A stretch of 64,000 nucleotides of DNA. It comes from Ferrovibrio terrae_B. Its GTDB lineage: Bacteria; Pseudomonadota; Alphaproteobacteria; Ferrovibrionales; Ferrovibrionaceae. Every line of letters starts with the position of its first letter. The first letter of the stretch is position 1. Of this stretch, positions 58,285-64,000 are shown one piece after another. The translations under genes and the position numbers were made by a program. Below the pieces are notes generated by a model. The model was not told where the DNA came from. It made no database searches and was given only the letters and a program-made list of their open reading frames with translations. The stretch covers positions 38,222 to 102,221 of the forward strand of contig NZ_CALRUC010000002.1 of the NCBI RefSeq assembly GCF_943371255.1, given 5' to 3'.

Positions 58285-58824
58285 ATGCAGTTCCGCCGCC
58301 AACCGCATCCGATCGAAGCCGAGATTCCGCGGCTGCGGCGCTTTGCCCTGACGCTGACCCGCGAGCGCGATGCGGCCGATGATCTGGTGCAGGACTGCAT
58401 CGCCCGCGCGCTTGGCGCCTGGGCAACGCGGCGCGGCGATGCCGACGCCCTGCGGCCCTGGCTGTTTGCCATCCTGCATAACCGCTGGCGCAGCCGGCAA
58501 CAGCGCGACTGGGCGCGGCCGGATAACCGCCCGCTGGACGATGCGGGCGAGGGACCGTCCGAAAGCGGCGGACAGTGGGAAAAACTGGAACTGCGCGACC
58601 TTGATGCGGCCCTTGCCCTGCTGCCCGACGAGCAGCGCGCCCTGCTGCTGCTGGTCGCGGTCGAGGGGCTGAGTTACGAAGAGGCCGCGCGCGTGCAGGC
58701 CATTCCGCTGGGCACCGTGATGTCGCGGCTGGCACGGGCACGCGAGCGCCTGCGGCAGTTGACCGATGGCGAACCACCGTCCGTGAATGAAGGCGGGCGG
58801 TCGCATTTGAGGAGGGTAAAATGA
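58285..58824 (+). CDS. ECF-type RNA polymerase sigma factor
   Basis: 179 residues. Region 2 includes RRFALTLTRERDAADDLVQD and ALRPWLFAILHN. Region 4 includes ALLPDEQRALLLLVAVEGLS and the HTH GLSYEEAARVQAIPLGTVMSR. There are no other domains. It overlaps the next gene by ATGA, the usual sigma/anti-sigma pair. The preceding lipoprotein may be part of the regulon, but this is unproven. Confidence 0.92.
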   Translation: MQFRRQPHPIEAEIPRLRRFALTLTRERDAADDLVQDCIARALGAWATRRGDADALRPWLFAILHNRWRSRQQRDWARPDNRPLDDAGEGPSESGGQWEKLELRDLDAALALLPDEQRALLLLVAVEGLSYEEAARVQAIPLGTVMSRLARARERLRQLTDGEPPSVNEGGRSHLRRVK

Positions 58825-59597
58825 GCGGCAGTCCGGCGACCATGGTCACCGAGGCCGAGCTTCTGGCTTATGTCGATGATCGGCTGCCGCCCGAACGGCG
58901 CGCCGATATCGAGGCGCATCTGGCCCTGCATCCCGAGGATGCGGCCAAGGTGGCGGCCTGGCAGGCCCAGACGGAGGCGCTGCGCAGCCATTTCGCACCA
59001 GGCCTGGATGAACCGGTGCCGGCGGCGATGATGGCGCTGTTTGCCGCACAGCGCCCATCGGTCTGGATGCCGGCCTTGCGTATCGCCGCCGTCCTGGCGA
59101 TTGTCGTGGTGAGCGCCGGGGCCGGCTGGTTCGGTCGTGGCGCGATGATGCCGGCGCCCGTGGTGGCGGCGCTGCCGCAGGAAGCTACGCGGGCGCATCT
59201 GGTTTACAGCAAGGAAGTGCTGCATCCCGTCGAGGTGACCGCCAAGGAAGAGCCGCATCTGGTCGCCTGGCTGTCCAAGCGCGTCGGTACCGCGCTGAAG
59301 GTGCCGAGCCTGGCGACGCAGGGCTATGGCCTGGTCGGCGGTCGCCTGCTGCCGGCGTCGAGCGGCAACAATGCTGCCGCGCAATTCATGTACGAAAATC
59401 GCCAGGGCCAGCGGCTGACACTGTATGTGCGATCTGGCGAGGGCGGCAGCGATACGTCCTTCCGCTTTGCCGGCGAGGGCCATGCGGCGGCCTTTTACTG
59501 GGTCGATGGCGGTTTCGGCTATGCGCTCACCGGAGAAAGCGGCCGCGAGGCGCTGTTGCCGGTCGCGCGCGCGGTCTACGAGCAGCTGACGCGCTGA
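58821..59597 (+). CDS. Anti-sigma factor (membrane)
   Basis: 258 residues. The N-terminal zinc-less anti-sigma-like helix region (ELLAYVDDRLPPERRADIEAH) is followed by one membrane segment at about 90-108 (LRIAAVLAIVVVSAGAGWFG) and a periplasmic domain of about 150 residues. It probably holds the ECF sigma at the membrane until a periplasmic signal is sensed. The His-x3-Cys-x2-Cys motif of zinc anti-sigmas is absent. Confidence 0.85.
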   Translation: MSGSPATMVTEAELLAYVDDRLPPERRADIEAHLALHPEDAAKVAAWQAQTEALRSHFAPGLDEPVPAAMMALFAAQRPSVWMPALRIAAVLAIVVVSAGAGWFGRGAMMPAPVVAALPQEATRAHLVYSKEVLHPVEVTAKEEPHLVAWLSKRVGTALKVPSLATQGYGLVGGRLLPASSGNNAAAQFMYENRQGQRLTLYVRSGEGGSDTSFRFAGEGHAAAFYWVDGGFGYALTGESGREALLPVARAVYEQLTR

Positions 59598-59601
59598 TCG
59601 T

Positions 59602-60468
59602 TCAGCGCAAGCCGCATTGCCGCAGCAGGGCGGCGCCGAGCGGATGGGTCGGATCGGCAGCGGCGAACTTGATGGTGAAATGATTGCCGCCGGCCATGCG
59701 GATGAAATCCGTGCGGGTTCCGGCATTGCGGCAGGCCTGATGGAACTCCACGCTCTGCGCCTGCCAGGCATCCGGTTCGGCATCGCCGCAGGACACCAGC
59801 ACCGGGCCCTTCAGCTTCGGCGGAAAGTTCGTGACGCTGTTGCGCGCCGCCATGGCGCCATCGAGCCGGATGCTGTCGTTCACGCTGATATGCAGCACCG
59901 GTTCCAGGGAATACACGCCGCTGATCAGGCCCAGCGATGCGACCACCGGCTGCAGGCCCAGATCGGCTGGCCAGGGCGCGGCCACCATCATGGCGGCCAG
60001 ATGCGCGCCGGCCGAATGACCGATCACATGAATTTTGGCTGGATCGGCGCCCCAGTCAGCAGCCCTGGAGGCAACATGCACCAGGGCTTCCTGCATCTCG
60101 CGCACGATGGCATCCAGCGATACCTGCGGGCAGAGATCGTAATTCAGGTTCACCACCACGGCGCCACGCTCGATATAGGGCGGGATGGCGAAGGTCATGG
60201 TGTTCTTGTCGAGCCCGCGCCAGTAGCCGCCATGGATCAGCACCACCAGTGGCGCGTCTGCCTGCGGAGTCTTCGGCTTGTGCAGGTCGTAGGTCTGCAG
60301 CGGGCCAGGGCCGTAACGCAGATCGTAATCACCGCCGATGGCGATGCGGGCCGCGGCCGATCGCTCGACATAGGCATCGAAATGCTGCTGGAAGTCCGGT
60401 ACCGCCATGCGCGGATTGAACTGGGCTTCGAGATCGTCCGGGGAAAGGCGGCGCCAGTCGAAGCTCAT
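59602..60468 (-). CDS. Alpha/beta hydrolase (kynurenine formamidase-like)
   Basis: 288 residues. HGGYWRGLDKN at about 92-102 is the oxyanion motif typical of carboxylesterase and formamidase-like enzymes. GHSAGAHLAAMM holds the nucleophile Ser, and GGNHFTIKF the His. It lies tail-to-tail with the anti-sigma gene and downstream of panE. Substrate unknown. Confidence 0.82.
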   Translation of the reverse strand: MSFDWRRLSPDDLEAQFNPRMAVPDFQQHFDAYVERSAAARIAIGGDYDLRYGPGPLQTYDLHKPKTPQADAPLVVLIHGGYWRGLDKNTMTFAIPPYIERGAVVVNLNYDLCPQVSLDAIVREMQEALVHVASRAADWGADPAKIHVIGHSAGAHLAAMMVAAPWPADLGLQPVVASLGLISGVYSLEPVLHISVNDSIRLDGAMAARNSVTNFPPKLKGPVLVSCGDAEPDAWQAQSVEFHQACRNAGTRTDFIRMAGGNHFTIKFAAADPTHPLGAALLRQCGLR

Positions 60469-60475
60469 CGGTGTT

Positions 60476-61456
60476 TCAATCCTTATAGGTGCCGGCCACA
60501 CGGGCGCGGGTTTTCAGCAATGCCAGCACGGTATCGATGGTTGGCGTCGGGATGTCCAGCTTGCGGGCCAATTCCGCGATCACGCCGATCAGACCGCCGA
60601 TTTCCATCGGCCGACCACCTTCGAGATCCTGCAGCATCGAGGACTTATGCGGCCCGACCTTTTCAGCCATAGCCATGCGCTGTTCCGATGTGACAGGGAA
60701 ATCGATCCCCAGTCTTTCACCGACCAGCTTCGACTCTTCCATCATGGCACCCAGCACGCGGCGGGCATCGGGGTCGCGCGACAGGCCCTCCAGGGTGCCA
60801 TGGGTCAGCACGCTGACCGGGTTGTAGGAGAGGTTGCCCCACAGCTTGGTCCAGATTTCCTGGCGAATATTGTCATGCACCGGCGCATCGATGCCGGCTG
60901 CGCTCAGCGCCGCGCTGAAGCGCTGCACACGCTCCGAACGGCTGCCATCGGGTTCGCCGAGCGGCAGGCGATTGCCGCCGCTGTGATGGATCACGCCGGG
61001 CGCGGCGATCGCGCCGGCGACCCAGACCACGCTGCCGATGGCGCGCTGCGGGCCGATCAGAGTCCACTGCTTGTCGCCGGGATCGACCGAGGCGATGCGA
61101 TAGCCATCCAGCGGACCGCCATGCTTGTAGAAATACCAGTAGGGCACGCCGTTCATCGCCGTGATCATCGCCGTATCGGGCCCGAACAGCGGCAGCATTT
61201 TTTCAGCCATATCGGGCACCGCCGGCGCTTTCAGACTGAGGATCACCAGATCCTGTGCACCGGCCTCGGCGGGGTTTTCGGTGCAGGCCGGATGCGTGGT
61301 GAAACGTTCGTCCTTGCTTTCCACCGTCAGGCCGTTGGCGCGGATGGCATCGCGATGGGCGCCACGGGCGATCAGCGTCACGTCATGGCCGGCGCGGGCC
61401 AGCAGGCCGCCGAAATAGCCGCCGATGGCACCGGCGCCGACAATAGCGATTTTCAT
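60476..61456 (-). CDS. panE: 2-dehydropantoate 2-reductase family protein
   Basis: 326 residues. N-terminal KIAIVGAGAIGGYFGGLLAR binds NADPH. TAMNGVPYWYF and later DNIRQEIWTKLWGNLSYNPV with the catalytic Lys are family motifs. ATG 61456 overlaps the glpD stop (ATGA). It would make pantoate for coenzyme A, but paralogues act on other 2-ketoacids, so the symbol is provisional. Confidence 0.82.
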   Translation of the reverse strand: MKIAIVGAGAIGGYFGGLLARAGHDVTLIARGAHRDAIRANGLTVESKDERFTTHPACTENPAEAGAQDLVILSLKAPAVPDMAEKMLPLFGPDTAMITAMNGVPYWYFYKHGGPLDGYRIASVDPGDKQWTLIGPQRAIGSVVWVAGAIAAPGVIHHSGGNRLPLGEPDGSRSERVQRFSAALSAAGIDAPVHDNIRQEIWTKLWGNLSYNPVSVLTHGTLEGLSRDPDARRVLGAMMEESKLVGERLGIDFPVTSEQRMAMAEKVGPHKSSMLQDLEGGRPMEIGGLIGVIAELARKLDIPTPTIDTVLALLKTRARVAGTYKD

Positions 61457-62973
61457 GTCTGTTCCATGTTGGGGCGATGCTGCGCCATCCAGTTGGCGAG
61501 CCGCTCGCGGTCGGTGGCGCTGACCCAGAGGCCGCATTTGGTGCGGCGCCACAGCACGTCATCGGCCTCGCGTGCCCATTCATGGCGCATCAGATAGTCG
61601 ACCTCGCGCGCATAAAGCCCGCCGCCGAAGCTTTCACCCAGATCGGTGGCCCATTGCGCGTCGCCCAGAATCTCATGCACGGCACTGCCATGCCGGCGTG
61701 CCAGGCGCGTCAGCCAGGCTGGATCAAGGCCGGGATACTTGTGCTTCAGCTCGGCCAGAAAGGTCTCGAAGCCGGGTGCGCCGAGATCGCCACCCGGCAG
61801 CGGCTTGCTGCCCGACCAGGGCTTGCCCATCTGCGGATAGAACGGCGCCAGCTTTTCCAGCACCTGCTCGGCCAGACGGCGCGAGGTGGTCAGCTTGCCG
61901 CCATAGACCGACAGCAACGGCGGCTCACCGGGCTTGCCTTCCAGGTCGAGCACATAGTCACGCGTGATGGCGGACGGATCGCTGTCGCCATCGTCATACA
62001 GCGGTCGCACGCCGGCATAGGACCAGACGATCTGATCGCGCGTCACCGGCTGTCTGAAATACTCGCTGGCGGCTTCCAGCAGGTAGGTGGTTTCTTCCTC
62101 GCTGATGCGGGGCGGGCCATCCAGCTTGTCCAGCTGTATGTCTGTTGTGCCAACAAGCGTGAAGTCGCGCTCGTAGGGGATCGCGAAGATGATGCGGTTG
62201 TCGGCATTCTGGAAGATGTAGCAGTGATCGCCGTCGAACAGCTTTCTGGTAACGATGTGGCTGCCCTTGATCAGGCGCACGCTGTTTTTCGGGTTCTGGC
62301 CGAAAGCGCCGGTGAGCGTGTCGCGCACCCAGGGGCCGCCGGCATTGATGATACCGCGTGCCGTGACCTCGCGGGATGCGCCGCTCAACTGGTCGGTCAG
62401 CGTGGCATGCCACAGGTTGCCCTCGCGGCGGGCGGCAGTGAGGGCCGTGCGGGTGTAGATCCGGCTGCCCATGCGCCGGGCATCCATGGCGTTCAGCACC
62501 ACAAAGCGCGAGTCATCCACCCAGCAATCGGAATATTCAAAGCCGCGTTTGAAGTCGTCTTTCAGTGGGCGGCCGCGCGGATCACCCTGCGTGAAATCCA
62601 CACCGATCGAACCGGGCAGGGTCTGGCGGCCGGCGAGATGATCGTAAAGAAACAGGCCGATGCGGATCATCCAGGCCGGGCGCAGGCCCGGATGATGCGG
62701 CAGCACGAAGCGCAGCGGCCAGATGATATGCGGCGCCATCTTCATCAGCACTTCGCGCTCGCCCAGGGCTTCGCGCACCAGACGGAATTCGTAATGCTCA
62801 AGATAGCGCAGGCCGCCATGGATGAGCTTGGTGGCGGCAGACGAGGTGGCACCGGCGAGGTCGCCGCGTTCGGCCAGAATGATGCTGAGGCCACGGCCGG
62901 CGGCATCGCGGGCGATGCCGGTCCCGTTTACGCCGCCGCCGATGATCAACAGATCGGCAGGTTCAGAAGACAT
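61453..62973 (-). CDS. glpD: Aerobic glycerol-3-phosphate dehydrogenase
   Basis: A 506-residue membrane-associated flavoprotein that oxidises glycerol 3-phosphate to DHAP and feeds quinones. LLIIGGGVNGTGIARDAAGR binds FAD, and ATSSAATKLIHGGLRYLEHY is diagnostic. The C-terminal domain is complete. No glpK or glpF is visible. It is followed by panE and the hydrolase in one direction. Confidence 0.94.
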   Translation of the reverse strand: MSSEPADLLIIGGGVNGTGIARDAAGRGLSIILAERGDLAGATSSAATKLIHGGLRYLEHYEFRLVREALGEREVLMKMAPHIIWPLRFVLPHHPGLRPAWMIRIGLFLYDHLAGRQTLPGSIGVDFTQGDPRGRPLKDDFKRGFEYSDCWVDDSRFVVLNAMDARRMGSRIYTRTALTAARREGNLWHATLTDQLSGASREVTARGIINAGGPWVRDTLTGAFGQNPKNSVRLIKGSHIVTRKLFDGDHCYIFQNADNRIIFAIPYERDFTLVGTTDIQLDKLDGPPRISEEETTYLLEAASEYFRQPVTRDQIVWSYAGVRPLYDDGDSDPSAITRDYVLDLEGKPGEPPLLSVYGGKLTTSRRLAEQVLEKLAPFYPQMGKPWSGSKPLPGGDLGAPGFETFLAELKHKYPGLDPAWLTRLARRHGSAVHEILGDAQWATDLGESFGGGLYAREVDYLMRHEWAREADDVLWRRTKCGLWVSATDRERLANWMAQHRPNMEQT

Positions 62974-63018
62974 GTGAAAAACCCGGCAGAAAACCGCTGG
63001 AAGGCAGGAAAGCGGCCT

Positions 63019-63477
63019 TTATACGGTCACGCTGACTTGCTGCGCAAGGTCGAGGTCGATGCGGCCGCGCCGGCCGCCGCTGCGGTAGGCCTGGATGGCG
63101 CCCGCCCTGGCTTCGTCGCTCAGCGGAACCTCGTCCGACTGGGCGATCTGCTGAGTATGCCAGGTGTTCAGGCCGAAAGCCTCGCGCCAGGCGCGGCGGC
63201 GTTCCAGATGGGGGGGAATCTCGATGCCGGCTTCGGCCGGCTCGCCCCGGTCGGTCCGGCGGCGCACCAGCTCGCTGATGGCCGCACCGGCAGCCTGGCC
63301 GGTCTGCCGGGTTTTTTGCAGCAAGCCGCCCTTTGTGGGGGCCTGGTCGGCGCCTTCGTCGGTGCGGAACCGGTTGGTGGGGGTGGTCTGACGCTTGCGC
63401 TGGGCGGTTTCGGAGACGGAATCGGGCTGGCCGCCCACAGGCGTTGTTGCCGTGCCGATGCCCAGAATATTGACCAT
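63019..63477 (-). CDS. Hypothetical protein
   Basis: 152 residues, hydrophilic, rich in Arg, Gln and Thr (SETAQRKRQTTPTNRF), with no signal or membrane segment. A more ordered C-terminal half has ERRRAWREAFGLNTWHTQQI and GRRGRIDLDLAQQVSVTV. No family is recognised. It lies 46 bases upstream of glpD. Confidence 0.55.
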   Translation of the reverse strand: MVNILGIGTATTPVGGQPDSVSETAQRKRQTTPTNRFRTDEGADQAPTKGGLLQKTRQTGQAAGAAISELVRRRTDRGEPAEAGIEIPPHLERRRAWREAFGLNTWHTQQIAQSDEVPLSDEARAGAIQAYRSGGRRGRIDLDLAQQVSVTV

Positions 63478-63529
63478 ATCGCCCCGTCTGACCGGAGCGG
63501 ACTCAAGCAGGGATTCAGTAAACGCCGGG

Positions 63530-64000
63530 TTAACCCGGCAACAAAGTAACGGACTTTTGCGGCCGGTCGAGGCGATACACCTCTACCGTTCCGGCCCGGC
63601 CCTTCACGGGAATATCGCCGATCCGCGGCGGTTTCGGGTCGAGGCCGGCTGCGGCCACGGTTTCGGCGCTGGCGAGCGCGATGAACTGCTCGGCAGCCAG
63701 CTGATGGTCGTGGCCAAGCTGTTCGAGGCGCTGGGCGGTATTCACGGTATCACCCACGACGGTGTAATTGATGCGGCCGGGCGCCCCGATATTGCCGACC
63801 ACCACCGGGCCCGAATGCAGGCCCAGCCGCATGCGCAAGATCACCTTGCCGAGCATGGCGCGACGGGCATTGTCGGCGGCCAGGGCCCGGCAGATATCGT
63901 CGACGGCGCGGCAGGCATTGGCTGCATGATTCTCGTCGCGCTTGATCGCACCCCAGACCGCCATCACCGCATCGCCGATGAACTTGTCGACGATGCCGCC
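63530..64000 (-). CDS. Adenylate/guanylate cyclase, C-terminal part (partial)
   Basis: The frame is open to the right edge of the window. The 156 residues visible start with GGIVDKFIGDAVMAVWGA, which holds the second metal-binding Asp, then GLHSGPVVVGNIGAPGRINY and VVGDTVNTAQRLEQLG with the Asn and Arg of the active site intact. A short tail (KGRAGTVEVYRL) follows. Unlike the cyclase-like gene at 43531, this one keeps the catalytic residues. Confidence 0.9.
   Translation of the reverse strand, partial: GGIVDKFIGDAVMAVWGAIKRDENHAANACRAVDDICRALAADNARRAMLGKVILRMRLGLHSGPVVVGNIGAPGRINYTVVGDTVNTAQRLEQLGHDHQLAAEQFIALASAETVAAAGLDPKPPRIGDIPVKGRAGTVEVYRLDRPQKSVTLLPG

Noticed and set aside
61477..63549. 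690-codon frame on the + strand
   Set aside because: Antisense to glpD and the hypothetical gene; no motifs.

Overview
The window is GC-rich, densely packed DNA from an alphaproteobacterium. A member of the Rhodospirillales or a close relative fits best, but that is an inference from gene content: a RegB/RegA redox two-component pair, a GapR (DUF2312) protein, DUF1244, an alphaproteobacterial aa3 oxidase subunit IV micropeptide next to a three-gene proton-translocating transhydrogenase, and a single-chain indolepyruvate ferredoxin oxidoreductase. No rRNA, tRNA, transposase or CRISPR array was found.

Layout. Positions 1-4330 are the end of a prophage, all on the + strand. They hold the tail of a structural or tail-fibre gene, a second tail protein, a small protein, a Com-like zinc-ribbon gene coupled by a GTGA overlap to a C5-cytosine DNA methyltransferase, an overlapping reading frame inside the methyltransferase, a GNAT-like protein, and a helix-turn-helix regulator with a good sigma70-type promoter. 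Positions 4332-13958 are chromosomal: a zinc-ribbon protein, a phytanoyl-CoA dioxygenase-like enzyme, zwf-regB-regA, a phosphatase, and hldE followed by two oxidoreductases. Positions 13991-22346 run mostly on the - strand: a FliL-like secreted protein, prfC, a FadB/FadJ-type beta-oxidation enzyme, then MFS, GST and ferredoxin reductase genes, with a TonB/TolA-like gene on the + strand. Positions 22451-26913 hold N-formylglutamate amidohydrolase, a YbdK-like ligase, DUF1244, GapR and a few hypotheticals. Positions 27037-37444 hold the indolepyruvate oxidoreductase with a recognisable promoter and operator, a nucleotide-sugar epimerase, two thioesterases, an M3 peptidase, an ABC1 kinase and a hybrid histidine kinase. 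Positions 38054-49604 hold a CJM1_0395-type metalloprotease, the oxidase IV/pnt operon, a pentapeptide-repeat protein, a variant nucleotide cyclase, a cold shock protein, greB, a BaiN-like flavoprotein and others.

Accessory and repeat content. One AT-rich gene (49786-50979, DUF3644 with an R-x4-H HEPN-like motif) stands alone among GC-rich genes and is the best candidate for a recently acquired, possibly defensive, gene. Four copies of a 91-bp palindromic element (one at 47095, three near 52717-53087) and a half copy near 27000 look like a dispersed extragenic repeat family. A 12-unit decamer repeat (54501-54620) lies upstream of two tandem PAS-like paralogues. The last 9 kb hold ppa and pyk (divergent), an ECF sigma/anti-sigma pair, and a glpD-panE-hydrolase operon, and end in a partial adenylate/guanylate cyclase.

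Most of the window is ordinary core genome. The parts most worth follow-up are the Com/methyltransferase module with its dual-coding region, the DUF3644 gene, the variant cyclase, the operator-like palindromes at 18214 and 30581, and the decamer and 91-bp repeats.
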